Positions 37,282 to 51,196 of a DNA stretch of 64,000 bases are shown here, one piece after another. The stretch comes from Hyperoodon ampullatus (lineage: Eukaryota > Chordata > Mammalia > Artiodactyla > Ziphiidae), in the NCBI GenBank assembly GCA_949752795.1, contig CATKHW010000285.1, positions 248,001-312,000 of the forward strand. The letters run 5' to 3'. A program made the translations under genes and the position numbers. The notes beneath the pieces are model-generated. The model was not told the origin of the DNA. It ran no database searches and was given only the letters and a program-made list of their open reading frames with translations. How positions within the stretch are numbered: the first letter of the stretch is position 1; each line of letters opens with the position of its first letter.

Positions 37282-39020
37282 GTCCCTTTCACTGAGGAAG
37301 GTGTAGGTCTTGTCTATTCCATAGTTGGTTTTTGGAACGGAACCTGTGCTTATATCAAACTCTGGTTTTATGCATCACCCGACCTCTCCTTCCCCCTTAA
37401 GCAGGCATAAGTGTGTTTTCTAAATGTTGGACTCTGTTCCCTTTCCTAACTCAGTTCAAGTGTAGCCATGTTTACAGGATCTTCATAAGTGATATCTTAT
37501 GATAAGTTTCTTTTTCTGTGTGACTTATTTCACTTAGAATCATCGTACCTGAATCCACCCATTTTGCTGCTACTGGTCTTATGACATTGATTTTATGGCT
37601 GAGGGATATTCCATCGTACGTAAGTACCACAATTTTTTGAACCATTTTTATATTTCCTGGGATATTTAAGGTGTACCCAAGTTGAGGTCCTTGTAAGCAG
37701 TGCAGCCCTAAATTTTGGGGTGGCTATGTCTTTTTGATTTTCAGTTTTCCCAAGGTATATTCCGTAGACTGGAAGTACCCTTGGCTCTGTAGCTCTGTTG
37801 TTTACTTTTTTTAGGGAACACAATGCACTCCTCCAGAGAGGCAGTTGGCAATTTACATACCACCCATCAGCATAACAAGGCTCCTTGTTCTCCAGGGCCT
37901 GTCTTGCCTTTCCGGTTTTTACACATTTTGTGGATGTCCCTTTTGACCGGTGGGAAGTGATACTTCTTTGTAGTGCAGATTTGCATTGCCCGCTTGCTTG
38001 CTTGGCCAAAAAGGGCGTATGCGTTTTCTCCTGAATATATTCAGGAGAAAACGCATACGCCCTTTTTGGCCAAGTGCATCATTGTCGAAGTTGTGCCCCT
38101 CTTCCTGTGCTTTAAAGGCAATTCCAACGTACCTCTTGAAATCTGTTTCCTGCTATTCTGCCTCGCTTTCAAGTCCGCCTCGTTGCCATCCCTCAACAGA
38201 TTTTTGGACGATAGTTGTCCTTTATTACTCAGCCAGTTTGTGAATTGCTGTGCCCCTGAGCTCCATTTTTCAACTCGTTTTAGGTGAGCTGACCGCAAGT
38301 CCAAAAGTTTGTTTCAGGACCTATACTGGTTCCTGGTGGGGGGCTGAGACTTTGGTTAATTCTTCTTCCTGCCGGGAAATTACAGTGATATGTGCCCGTC
38401 CAAATGCCTAACAGCTACTCTCTCATTGGTTCTCCCTCTTCCCTTTCATCCTCTGCCAAATTGGCAACATGTGCGAACCAGGAGGTTAAAGGGGCTGTCT
38501 CTCCAAGTTGGGAGGTTGATAGTAAAGCAGATGGAAAGTCAAACCGGAGCACCAGGAGAGGGACTATTCGTTGAGTTTTAGAAACCTTTCATATTCACAG
38601 TGTGTCCGTTCTCTAGGTTTCCCGTACATGTTATAACTGTAGTAATATTCCCTTCAACCTGGAGAGTTGGGACCCATGGAATGGGTGCCATGCATTATTG
38701 CTTTAAAGGGTCTGCATTTGCTCACCCAATCTCACCAATCCTCTCAGTCCCAAGTGTCCAGCCTTATGCCATATCCAGCTGTCGTTGTAGATAGGGTCAT
38801 TACAGGTTTCATCGGAGACTCGGAAGGAATTGTAAAGAATTTCCCAGTTTTTTTGTTTTGTTTTTGAAATTCCTTTTTATCGTGGGTTTGAGCTCATTCT
38901 CGCTGCCATGTTTATGCCAGTCTAGACACACTTGATTCCCTTATGGAGACATATCAATACATAGGTTTTAAGATTCTTACTAGTCAGATATATTCCTCTG
39001 CGGGAAATATTGGGTTTTGA
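37282..39020 (+). repeat. Monomer U16 (type D)
   Basis: 1,739 bp. The palindrome at 38,001-38,074 is perfect. Type D markers throughout. Confidence 0.95.
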
Positions 39021-40758
39021 GTCCCTTTCACTGAGGAAGGTGTAGGTTTTGTCTATTCCATAGTTGGTTTTTGGAACGGTACCTGTGCTTATATCATATT
39101 CTGGTTTTATGCATCACCCCACCTCTCCTTCCCCCTTAAGCAGGCATAAGAGTGTTTTCTAAATGTGAGACACTGTTCTCTTTCCTAACTCTGTTCAAGT
39201 GTAGCCATGTTTACAGGATCTTCATAAGTGATATCTTATGATAAGTTTCTTTTTCGGTGTGACTTATTTCACTTAGAACCATCGTACCTGAATCCACCCA
39301 TTTTGCTGCTACTGGTCTTATGACATTGAGTTCATGGCTGAGTGGTATTCCATCGTACGTAAGTACCACAATTTTTTGAACCATTTTTATATTTCCTGGG
39401 ATATTTAAGGTGTACCCAAGTTGAGGTCCTTGTAAGCAGTGCAGCCCTAAATTTTGGGGTGGCTCTGACTTATTGATTTTCAGTTTTCCCAAGGTATATT
39501 CCCTAGACTGGAAGTGCCCTTGGCTCTGTAGCTCTGTTCTTTACTTGTTTTAGGGAACACAATGCACTCCTCCAGAGAGGCAGTTGGCAATTTACATCCC
39601 GCCCATCAGCATAGCAAGGTTCCCTGTTCTCCAGGGCCTGTCTTGCCTTTCTGGTTTTTACACATTTTGTGGATGTCCCTTTTGACCGGTGGGAAGTGAT
39701 ACTTCTTTGTAGTGCAGATTTGCATTGCCCGCTTGCTTCCTTGGCCAAAAAGGGCGTATGCGTTTTCTCCTGAATATATTCAGGAGAAAACGCATACGCC
39801 GTTTTTGGCAAGTGCATCATTGTCGAAGTTGTGCCCATCTTCCTCTGCTTTAAAGGCGATTCCAACGTACCTCTTGAAGTCTGTTTCCTGCTATTCTGCC
39901 TCGCTTTCAAGTCCGCCTCGTTGCCTTCCCTCAACAGATTTTTGGACGATAGTTGTCCTTTAGTACTCGGCCAGTTTGTGAATTGCTGTGCCCCTGAGCT
40001 CCATTTTTCAACTCGTTTTTGGTGAGCTGACCGCAAGTCCAAAATTTTGTTTCAGGACCTATACTGGTTCGCGGTGGGTGGCGGAGACTTTGGTTAATTC
40101 TTCTTCCTGCCGGGAAATTACAGTGATATGTGCCCGTTCAAATGCCTAACAGCTACTCTCTCATTGGTTCTCCCTCTTCCCTTTCATCCTCTGCCAAATT
40201 GGAAACTTGTGCGAACCAGGAGGTTAAAGGGGCTGTCTCTCCAAGTTGGGAGGTTGATAGTAAAGCAGATGGAAAGTGAAACCGGAGCACCAGGAGAGAG
40301 ACTATTCGTTGAGTTTTAGAAACTTTTCGTATTCACAGTGTGTCCGTTCTCTAGGTTTCCCGTACATGTTATAGCTGTAGTAATATTCCCTACAACCTGG
40401 AGAGTTGGGGCCCATGGAATGGGTGCCAGGTATTTGTGCTTTAAAGGGTCTGCATTTGCTCACCCATTTTATCTAATCCTCTCAGTCCCAAGTGTCCAGC
40501 CTTATGCCACATCCAGCTGTCGTTGTAGATAGGGTCATTCCAGGTTTCATCAGAGACCCTGAAGGAATTGTAAAGAATTTCCAAGTTTTTTTGGTTTGTT
40601 TTTGAAATTCCTTTTCATAGTGGGTTTGAGCTGATTCTCCCTTCGATGTTTATGCCAGCCTAGACACACTTGATTCCCTTATGGATACATATCAATACAT
40701 AGGTTTTAAGATTCTTACTAGTCAGATATATTCCTCTGCGGGAAATATGGGGTTTTGA
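39021..40758 (+). repeat. Monomer U17 (E/K hybrid)
   Basis: 1,738 bp. The first half is type E (GCTGAGTGGTATTCC at about 39,337; GGCTCTGACTTATTG at about 39,461). From about 39,610 on (AGCAAGGTTCCCTG) it matches U14. The palindrome at 39,740-39,812 has the K-type mismatch and deletion. CTCCCTTCGATG near 40,637 is private to U17 and U27. Confidence 0.95.
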
Positions 40759-42495
40759 GTCCCTTTCACTGAGGAAGGTGTAGGTCTTGTCTATTCCATA
40801 GTTGGTTTTTGGAACGGTACCTCTGCTTATATCAAACTCTGGTTTTATGCATCACCCCAACTCTGCTTCCCCCTTAAACAGGCATAAGAGTGTTTTCTAA
40901 ATGTGAGACACTGTTGTCTTTCCTAACTCAGTTCAAGTGTAGCCATGTTTACAGGATCTTCATGAGTGATATCTTATGATAAGTTTCTTTTTCTGTGTGA
41001 CTAATTTCACTTAGAATCATCGTACCTGAATCCACTCATTTTGCTACTACTGGTCTTATGACATTGATTTAATGGCTGAGGGATATACCATCTTAGGTAA
41101 GTACCACAATTTTTTGAACCTTTTTTATATTTCCTGGGATATTTATGTTGTACCCAAGTTGAGGTTTCTCTAAGCAGTGCAGCCCTAAATTTTGGGTTGG
41201 CTGTGTCTTTTTGAGTTTCAGTTTTCCCAATGTATATTCCCTAGACTGGAAGTGCCCTTGGCTCTGTAGCTCTGTTGTTTACTTCTTTTAGGGAACAAAA
41301 TGCACTCCTCCAGAGAGGCAGTTGGCATTTTACATCCCGCCCATCAGCATAAAAAGGCTCCCTGTTCTCCAGGGCCTGTCTTGCCTTTCTGGTTTTTACA
41401 CATTTTGTGGATATCCCTTTTGACCGGTGGAAGTGACACTTCTTTGTAGTGCAGATTTGCATTGCCCGCTTGCTTGCTTGGCCAAAAAGGGCGTATGCGT
41501 TTTCTCCTGAATATATTCAGGAGAAAACGCATACGCCCTTTTTGGCCAAGTGCATCATTGTCGAAGTTGTGCCCCTCTTCCTGTGCTTTAAAGGCGATTC
41601 CAACGTACTTCTTGAAATCTGTTTGCTGCTATTCTGCCTCACTTTCAAGTCCGCCTCGTTGCCTTCCCTCAACAGATTTTTGGACGATAGTTGTCCTTTA
41701 TTACTCTGCCAGTTTGTGAATTGCTGTGACCCTGAGCTCCATTTTTCAACTCGTTTTTTGTGAGCTGACCGCAAGTCCAAAATTTTGGTTCAGGACCTAT
41801 ACAGGTTCCCAGTGGGTGGCTAATACTTTGGTTAATTCTTCTTCCTGCCGGGAAATTACAGTGGTATGTGCCCGTCCAAATGCCTAACAGCTACTCTCTC
41901 ATTGGTTCTCCCACTTCCCCTTCATCCTCTGCCAATTTGGCAACCTGTGCGAACCAGGAAGTTAAAGGCGCTGTCTCTCCAAGTTGGGAGATTGATAGTA
42001 AAGCAGTTGGAAAGTCAAAGCAGAGCACCAAGCGAGGGAATATTCGTTGAGATTTAGAAACCTTTCGTATTCACAGTGTGTCAATTCTCTAGTTTTCCTG
42101 TACATGTTATAGCTGTAGTAATATTCCCTTCAACCTGGAGAGTTGGGACCCATGGAATCGGTGCCATGCATTATTGCTTTAAAGGGTTTGCATTTGCTCG
42201 CCCAATCACACCAATTCTCGCAGTCCCAAGTGTCCAGCATTATGACACATCCAGCTGTCATTGTAGATAGGGTCATTCCAGGTTTCATCAGAGACCCTGA
42301 AGGAATTGTAAAGAATTTCCCATTTTTTTGTTTTGTTTTTGAAATTCCTTTTTATAGTGGGTTTGAGCTGATTCTCGCTGCCATGTTTATGCCAATCTAG
42401 ACACACTTGATTCCCTTACGGAGACATATCAATACATAGGTTTTAAGATTCTTACTAGTCCGATATATTCCTCTGTGGGAAATATGTGGTTTTGA
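40759..42495 (+). repeat. Monomer U18 (type L)
   Basis: 1,737 bp, near-copy of U15 at +5,214. The palindrome at 41,477-41,550 is perfect. Confidence 0.95.
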
Positions 42496-44234
42496 GTCCC
42501 TTTCACTGAGGAAGGTGTAGGTCTTGTCTATTCCATAGTTGGTTTTTGGAACGGAACCTGTGCTTATATCAAACTCTGGTTTTATGCATCACCCGACCTC
42601 TCCTTCCCCCTTAAGCAGGCATAAGTGTGTTTTCTAAATGTTGGACTCTGTTCCCTTTCCTAACTCAGTTCAAGTGTAGCCATGTTTACAGGATCTTCAT
42701 AAGTGATATCTTATGATAAGTTTCTTTTTCTGTGTGACTTATTTCACTTAGAATCATCGTACCTGAATCCACCCATTTTGCTGCTACTGGTCTTATGACA
42801 TTGATTTTATGGCTGAGGGATATTCCATCGTACGTAAGTACCACAATTTTTTGAACCATTTTTATATTTCCTGGGATATTTAAGGTGTACCCAAGTTGAG
42901 GTCCTTGTAAGCAGTGCAGCCCTAAATTTTGGGGTGGCTGTGTCTTTTTGATTTTCAGTTTTCCCAAGGTATATTCCGTAGACTGGAAGTACCCTTGGCT
43001 CTGTAGCTCTGTTGTTTACTTTTTTTAGGGAACACAATGCACTCCTCCAGAGAGGCAGTTGGCAATTTACATACCACCCATCAGCATAACAAGGCTCCCT
43101 GTTCTCCAGGGCCTGTCTTGCCTTTCCGGTTTTTACACATTTTGTGGATGTCCCTTTTGACCGGTGGGAAGTGATACTTCTTTGTAGTGCAGATTTGCAT
43201 TGCCCGCTTGCTTGCTTGGCCAAAAAGGGCGTATGCGTTTTCTCCTGAATATATTCAGGAGAAAACGCATACGCCCTTTTTGGCCAAGTGCATCATTGTC
43301 GAAGTTGTGCCCCTCTTCCTGTGCTTTAAAGGCAATTCCAACGTACCTCTTGAAATCTGTTTCCTGCTATTCTGCCTCGCTTTCAAGTCCGCCTCGTTGC
43401 CATCCCTCAACAGATTTTTGGACGATAGTTGTCCTTTATTACTCAGCCAGTTTGTGAATTGCTGTGCCCCTGAGCTCCATTTTTCAACTCGTTTTAGGTG
43501 AGCTGACCGCAAGTCCAAAAGTTTGTTTCAGGACCTATACTGGTTCCTGGTGGGGGGCTGAGACTTTGGTTAATTCTTCTTCCTGCCGGGAAATTACAGT
43601 GATATGTGCCCGTCCAAATGCCTAACAGCTACTCTCTCATTGGTTCTCCCTCTTCCCTTTCATCCTCTGCCAAATTGGCAACATGTGCGAACCAGGAGGT
43701 TAAAGGGGCTGTCTCTCCAAGTTGGGAGGTTGATAGTAAAGCAGATGGAAAGTCAAACCGGAGCACCAGGAGAGGGACTATTCGTTGAGTTTTAGAAACC
43801 TTTCGTATTCACAGTGTGTCCGTTCTCTAGGTTTCCCGTACATGTTATAACTGTAGTAATATTCCCTTCAACCTGGAGAGTTGGGACCCATGGAATGGGT
43901 GCCATGCATTATTGCTTTAAAGGGTCTGCATTTGCTCACCCAATCTCACCAATCCTCTCAGTCCCAAGTGTCCAGCCTTATGCCATATCCAGCTGTCGTT
44001 GTAGATAGGGTCATTACAGGTTTCATCGGAGACTCGGAAGGAATTGTAAAGAATTTCCCAGTTTTTTTGTTTTGTTTTTGAAATTCCTTTTTATCGTGGG
44101 TTTGAGCTCATTCTCGCTGCCATGTTTATGCCAGTCTAGACACACTTGATTCCCTTATGGAGACATATCAATACATAGGTTTTAAGATTCTTACTAGTCA
44201 GATATATTCCTCTGCGGGAAATATTGGGTTTTGA
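42496..44234 (+). repeat. Monomer U19 (type D, start of higher-order copy Y)
   Basis: 1,739 bp. The palindrome at 43,215-43,288 is perfect. Near-copy of U16 at +5,214. Confidence 0.95.
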
Positions 44235-45973
44235 GTCCCTTTCACTGAGGAAGGTGTAGGTTTTGTCTATTCCATAGTTGGTTTTTGGAACGGTACCTGT
44301 GCTTATATCATATTCTGGTTTTATGCATCACCCCACCTCTCCTTCCCCCTTAAGCAGGCATAAGAGTGTTTTCTAAATGTGAGACACTGTTCTCTTTCCT
44401 AACTCTGTTCAAGTGTAGCCATGTTTACAGGATCTTCATAAGTGATATCTTATGATAAGTTTCTTTTTCGGTGTGACTTATTTCACTTAGAACCATCGTA
44501 CCTGAATCCACCCATTTTGCTGCTACTGGTCTTATGACATTGAGTTCATGGCTGAGTGGTATTCCATCGTACGTAAGTACCACAATTTTTTGAACCATTT
44601 TTATATTTCCTGGGATATTTAAGGTGTACCCAAGTTGAGGTCCTTGTAAGCAGTGCAGCCCTAAATTTTGGGGTGGCTCTGACTTATTGATTTTCAGTTT
44701 TCCCAAGGTATATTCCCTAGACTGGAAGTGCCCTTGGCTCTGTAGCTCTGTTCTTTACTTGTTTTAGGGAACACAATGCACTCCTCCAGAGAGGCAGTTG
44801 GCAATTTACATCCCGCCCATCAGCATAGCAAGGCTCCCTGTTCTCCAGGGCCTGTCTTGCCTTTCTGGTTTTTACACTTTTTGTTGATGTCCCTTTTCAC
44901 CGGTGAGAAGTGATACTTCTTTGTAGTGCAGATTTGCATTGCCCGCTTGCTTGCTTGGCCAAAAAGGGCGTATGAGTTTTCTCCTGAATATATTCAGGAG
45001 AAAACGCATACGCCCTTTTTGGCCAAGTGCATCATTGTCGAAGTTGTGCCCCTCTTCCTGTGCTTTAAAGGCGATTCCATCGTACCTGTTGAAATCTGTT
45101 TCCTGCTATTCTGCCTCGCTTTCAAGTCTGCCTCGTTGCCTTCCCTCAAAAGATTTTTGGACGATAGTTGTCCTTTTTTACTCGGCCAGTTTGTGAATTG
45201 CTGTGCCCCTGAGCTCCATTTTTCAACTCGTTTTTGGTGAGCTGACCGCAAGTCCAAAATTTTGGTTCAGGACCTCTGCTGGTTCCCGGTGGGGGGCTGA
45301 GACTTTGGTTAATTCTTCTTCCTGCCGGGAAGTTAGAGTGATATGTGCCCGTCCAAATACCTAACAGCTACTCTCTCATTGGTTCTCCCTCTTCCCTTTC
45401 ATCCTCTGCCAAATTGGAAACCTGTACGAACCAGGAGGTTAAATGGGCTGTCTCTCCAACTTGGGAGATTGATAGGAAAGCAAATGGAAAGTAAAACCGG
45501 AGCATCAGGGGAGGGACTATTCGTTGAGTTTTAGAAACCTTTCGTATTCACAGTGTGTCCGTTCTCTAGGTTTCCCGTACATGTTATAACTGTAGTAATA
45601 TTCCCTTCACCCAGGAGAGTTGGGACCCATGGAATGGGTGCCATGCATTATTGCTTTAAAGGGTCTGCATTTACTCACCCAATCTCACCAATCCTCTCAG
45701 TCCCAAGTGTCCAGCCTTATGCCACATCCAGCTGTCATTGTATATAGCGTCATTCCAGGTTTCATCAGAGACCCTGAAGGAATTGTAAAGATTTTCCCAG
45801 TTTTTTTGTTTTGTATTTGAAATTCCTTTTTATAGTGGGTTTGAGCTGATTCTCGCTGCCATGTTTATGCCAGTCTAGACACACTTGATTCCCTTACGGA
45901 GACATATCAATACATAGGTTTTAAGATTCTTACTAGTCAGATATATTCCTCTGCGGGAAATATGGTGTTTTGA
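44235..45973 (+). repeat. Monomer U20 (type E)
   Basis: 1,739 bp. The palindrome at 44,954-45,027 has the type E mismatch. The first half is nearly identical to U17; the second half is true type E. Confidence 0.95.
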
Positions 45974-47716
45974 GTACCTTTCCCTGAGGAAGGTATAGGT
46001 CTTGACTATTCCATAGTTGGTTTTTGGAACGGTACCTGTGCTTATATCAAACTCTGGTTTTATGCATCACCCCACCTCTCCTTCCCCCTTAAGCAGGCAT
46101 AAGAGTGTTTTCTAAATGTGAGACACTGTTCTCTTTCCTAACTCAGTTCAAGTGTAGCCATGTTTACAGGATCTTCATAAGTGATATCTTATGATAAGTT
46201 TCTGATTCTGTGTGACTTATTTCTCTTATAACAATCGTACCTGAATCCACCAATTTTGCTGCTTCTGGTCTTATGACATTGATTTCATGGCTGAGAGATA
46301 TTCCATCATAGGAAAGTGCCCCAATTTTTTGAACCATTTTTATATTTCCTGGGTTATTTATGGTGTACCCAAGTTGAGGTCCTTGTAAGCACTGCAGCCC
46401 TAAATTTTGGGGTGGCTCTGTCTTATTCACTTTCAATTTTCCCAAGGTATATTCCCTAGACTGGAAGTGCCCTTGGCTCTTTAGCTCTGTTCTTTACTTG
46501 TTTTAGGGAACACAATGCACTCCTCCAGAGAGGCAGTTGGCAATTTACATCCCGCCCATCAGCATAACATGGCTCCCGGTTCTCCAGGGCCTGTCTTACC
46601 TTTCAGGATTTTACACATTTTGTGTGTGTCCCTTTTGACCGGTGGGAAGTGATACTTCTTTGTAGAGCAGATTTGCATTGCCCGCTTGCTTGCTTGCTTG
46701 GCCAAGAAGGGCGTATGCGTTTTCTCCTGAATATATTCAGGAGAAAACGCATATGCCCTTTTTGGCCAAGTGCATCATTGTCGAAGTTGTGCCCCTCTTC
46801 CTGTGCTTTAAAGGCGATTCCAACGTACCTCTTGAAATCTGTTTCCCGCTATTCTGCCTCGCATTCAAGTCCGCCTCGTGGCCTTCCCTCAACAGATTTT
46901 TGTACGATAGTTGTCCTTTTTTACTTGGCCAGTTTGTGAATTGCTGTGCCCCTGAGCTCCATTTTTCAACTCGTTTTTGGTGAGCTGACCGCAAGTCCAA
47001 AATTTTGGTTCAGGCCGTATACTCGTTCCCGGTGGGTGGCTGAGACTTTGGTTAATTCTTCTTCCTGCTGGGAAATTACAGTGATATGTGCCCGTCCAAA
47101 TGCCTAACAGCTACTCTCTCATTGGTTCTCCCTCTTTCCTTTCATCCTCTGCCAAATTGGCAACCTGTGCGAACCAGGAGGTTAAAGGGGTTGTCTCTCC
47201 AAGTTGGGAGGTTGATAGTAAATCAGATGGAAAGTCAAACCGGAGCACCAGGAGAGGGACTATTCGTTGAGTTTTAGAAACCTTTCGTATTCACAGTGTG
47301 TCCGTTCTCTAGGTTTCCCGTACATGTTATAACTTCAGTAATATTCCCTACAACCTGGAGAGTTGGGACCCATGGAATGGGTGCCATGCATTATTGCTTT
47401 AAAGGGTCTGCATTTGCTCACCCAATCTCACCAATCCTCTCAGTCCCAAGTGTCCAGCCTTATGCCACATCCAGCTGTCGTTGTAGATAGGGTCATTCCA
47501 GGATTCATCAGAGACCCTGAAGGAATTGTAAAGAATTTCCAAGTTTTTTTGTTTTGTTATTGAAATTCCTTTTTTTAGTGGGTTTGAGCTGATTCTCGCT
47601 GCCATGTTTATGCCAGTGTAGACACACTTGATTCCCTTACGGAGACATATCAATACATAGGTTTTAAGATTCTTACTAGTCAGATATATTCCTCTGTGGG
47701 AAATATGGGGTTTTGA
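45974..47716 (+). repeat. Monomer U21 (type F)
   Basis: 1,743 bp with the extra GCTT. The palindrome at 46,697-46,770 has the same two mismatches as U11. Confidence 0.95.
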
Positions 47717-49458
47717 GTCCCTTTCACTGAGGAAGGTATAGGTCTTGTCTATTCCATAGTTGGTTTTTGGAACGGTACCTGTGCTTATATCAAACTCTGG
47801 TTTTATGCATCACCCCACCTCTCCTTCCCCCTTAAGCAGGCATAAGAGTGATTTCTAAATGTGAGACACTGTTCTCTTTCCTAACTCAGTTCAAGTGTAG
47901 CCATGTTTACAGCATCTTCATAAGTGATATCTTATGATAAGTTTCTTTTTCTCTGTGACTTATTTCACTTAGAATCATCGTACCTGAATCCACCCATTTT
48001 GCTGCTACTGGTCTTATGACATTGATTTCATGGCTGAGGGATATTCCATCGTATGTAAGTACCACAATTTTTTGAACCATTTTTATATTTCCTTGGATAT
48101 TAAAGGTGTACCCAAGTTGAGGTCCTTGTAAGCAGTGCAGCCCTAAATTTTGGGGTGGCTCTGTCTTATTGATTTTCAGTTTTCCCAAGGTATATTCCCT
48201 AGACTGGAAGTGCCCTTGGCTCTGTAGCTCTGTTCTTTACTTGTTTTAGGGAACACAATGCACTCCTCCAGAGAGGCAGTTGGCAATTTACATCCCGCCC
48301 ATCAGCATAACATGGCTCCCTGTTCTCCAGGGCCTGTCTTACCTTTCTGGATTTTACACATTTTGTGTGTGTCCCTTTTGACCGGTGGGAAGTGATACTT
48401 CTTTGTAGAGCAGATTTGCATTGCCCGCTTGCTTGCTTGCTTGGCCAAGAAGGGCGTATGCGTTTTCTCCTGAATATATTCAGGAGAAAACGCATACGCC
48501 CTTTTTGGCCAAGTGCATCATTGTCGAAGTTGTGCCCCTCTTCCTGTGCTTTAAAGGCGATTCCAACGTACCTCTTGAAATCTGTTTCCCGCTATTCTGC
48601 CTCGCATTCAAGTACGCCTCGTGGCCTTCCCTCAACAGATTTTTGTACGATAGTTGTCCTTTTTTACTTGGCCAGTTTGTGAATTGCTGTGCCCCTGAGC
48701 TCCATTTTTCAACTCGTTTTTGGTGAGCTGACCGCAAGTCCAAAATTTTGGTTCAGGACCTATGCTGGTTCCCGGTGGGTGGCTGAGACTTTGGTTAATA
48801 CTTCTTCCTGTGGGAAATTACAGTGATATGTGCCCGTACAAATGCCTAACAGCTACTCTCTCATTGGTTCTCCCTCTTCCCTTTCATCCTCTGCCAAATT
48901 GGAAACCTGTCCGAAAGAGGAGGTTAAAGGGGCTGTCACTCCAAGTTGGGAGATTGATAGTAAAGCAGATGGAAAGTCAAACCGGAGCACCAGGAGAGGG
49001 ACTATTCGTTGAGTATTAGAAACCTTTCGTATTCACAGTGTGTCCGTTCTCTAGGTTTCCCGTACATGTTATAACTGTAGTAATATTCCCTTCAACCTGG
49101 AGAGTTGGGACCCATGGAATGGGTGCCATGCATTATTGCTTTAAAGGGTCTGCATTTGCTCACCCAATCTCACCAATCCTCTCAGTCCCAAGTGTCCAGC
49201 CTTATGCCACATCCAGCTGTCGTTGTAGATAGGGTCATTCCAGGTTTCATCAGAGACCCTGAAGGAATTGTAAAGAATTTCCAAGTTTTTTTGTTTTGTT
49301 ATTGAAATTCCTTTTTTTAGTGGGTTTGAGCTGATTCTCGCTGCCATGTTTATGCCAGTGTAGACACACTTGATTCCCTTATGGAGACATATCAATACAT
49401 AGGTTTTAAGATTCTTACTAGTCAGATATATTCCTCTGTGGGAAATATGGGGTTTTGA
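47717..49458 (+). repeat. Monomer U22 (type I)
   Basis: 1,742 bp, near-identical to U12 at +17,390. The palindrome at 48,440-48,513 has one mismatch. Confidence 0.95.
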
Positions 49459-51196
49459 GTCCCTTTCACTGAGGAAGGTATAGGTCTTGTCTATTCCATA
49501 TTTGGTTTTTGGAACGGTACCTGTGCTTATATCAAACTCTGGTTTTATGCATCACCCCACCTCTCCTTCCCCCTTAAGCAGGCATAAGAGTGATTTCTAA
49601 ATGTGAGACACTGTTCTCTTTCCTAACTCAGTTCAAGTGTAGCCATGTTTACAGCATCTTCATAAGTGATATCTTATGATAAGTTTCTTTTTCTCTGTGA
49701 CTTATTTCACTTAGAATCATCGTACCTGAATCCACCCATTTTGCTGCTACTGGTCTTATGACATTGATTTCATGGCTGAGGGATATTCCATCGTATGTAA
49801 GTACCACAATTTTTTGAACCATTTTTATATTTCCTTGGATATTTAAGGTGTACCCAAGTTGAGGTCCTTGTAAGCAGTGCAGCCCTAAATTTTGGGGTGG
49901 CTCTGTCTTATTGATTTTCAGTTTTCCCAAGGTATATTCCCTAGACTGGAAGTGCCCTTGGCTCTGTAGCTCTGTTCTTTACTTGTTTTAGGGAACACAA
50001 TGCACTCCTCCAGAGAGGCAGTTGGCAATTTACATCCCGCCCATCAGCATAACAAGGCTCCCTGTTCTGCAGGGCCTGTCTTGCCTTTCTGGTTTTTACA
50101 CATTTTGTGGATGTCCCTTTTGACCGGTGGGAAGTGATACTTCTTTGTAGTGCAGATTTGCATTGCCCGCTTGCTTGCTTGGCCAAAAAGGGCGTATGCG
50201 TTTTCTCCTGAATATATTCAGGTGAAAACGCATACGCCCTTTTTGGCCAAGTGCATCATTGTCAAAGTTGTGACCCTCTTCCTGTGCTTTAAAGGCGATT
50301 CCAAAGTACCTCTTGAAATCTGTTTCCTGCTATTTTGCCTCGATTTGAAGTCTGCCTCGTTGCCTTCCTTCAAAAGATTTTTGGACGATAGTTGACCTTT
50401 TTTACTCGGCCAGTTTTTGAATTGCTGTTCCCCTGAGCTCCATTTTTCACCTCGTTTTTGGTGAGCTGACCGCAAGTCCAAAATTTTGGTTCAGGACCTA
50501 TGCTGGTTCCCGGTGGGGGGCTGAGACTTTGGTTAATTCTTCTTGCTGCTGGGAAGTTAGAGTGATATGTGCCCGTCCAAATACCTAACAGCTACTCTCT
50601 CATTGGTTCTCCCTCTTCCCTTTCATCCTCTGCTAAATTGGAAACCTGTGCGAACCAGGAGGTTAAGGGGCTGTCTCTCCGAGGTGGGACGTTGATAGTA
50701 AAGCAGATGGAAAGTCAAACCGGAGCACCAGGAGATTGACAATTCGTTGAGTTTTAGAAACCTTTCGTATTCACAGTGTGTCCGTTCTCTAGGTTTCCCA
50801 TACATGTTATAGCGGTAGTAATATTCCCTTCAACCTGGAGAGTTGGGACCCATGGAATGGGTGCCAGGCATTATTGCTTTAAAGGGTCTGCATTTGCTCA
50901 CACAATCTCACCAATCCTCTCAGTCCCAAGTGTCCAGCCTTATGCCACATCCAGCTGTCGTTGTAGATAGGGTCATTCCAGGTTTCATCAGAGACCCTGA
51001 AGGAATTGTAAAGAATTTACAAGTTTTTTTGGTTTGTTTTTGAAATTCCTTTTTATAGTGGGTTTGAGCTGATTCTCACTGCCATGTTTTTGCCAGTGTA
51101 GACACACTTGATTCCCTTACGGAGACATATCAATACATAGGTTTTAAGATTCTTACTAGTCAGATATATTCCTCTGCGGGAAATATGGGGTTTTGA
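49459..51196 (+). repeat. Monomer U23 (type J first half, diverged second half)
   Basis: 1,738 bp. Matches U13 up to about 50,210. Past that it carries many private changes (CAGGTGAAAACG, GTCAAAGTTGTGACCC). The palindrome at 50,178-50,251 has one right-arm mismatch. Confidence 0.95.

Larger units (their letters stand above)
25106..42495 (+). repeat. Higher-order repeat copy X (10 monomers, U9-U18)
   Basis: The monomer order is D, E, F, I, J, U14, L, D, E/K, L. The length is 17,390 bp. Copy Y follows directly with the same order except where noted at U23-U25. Confidence 0.85.
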
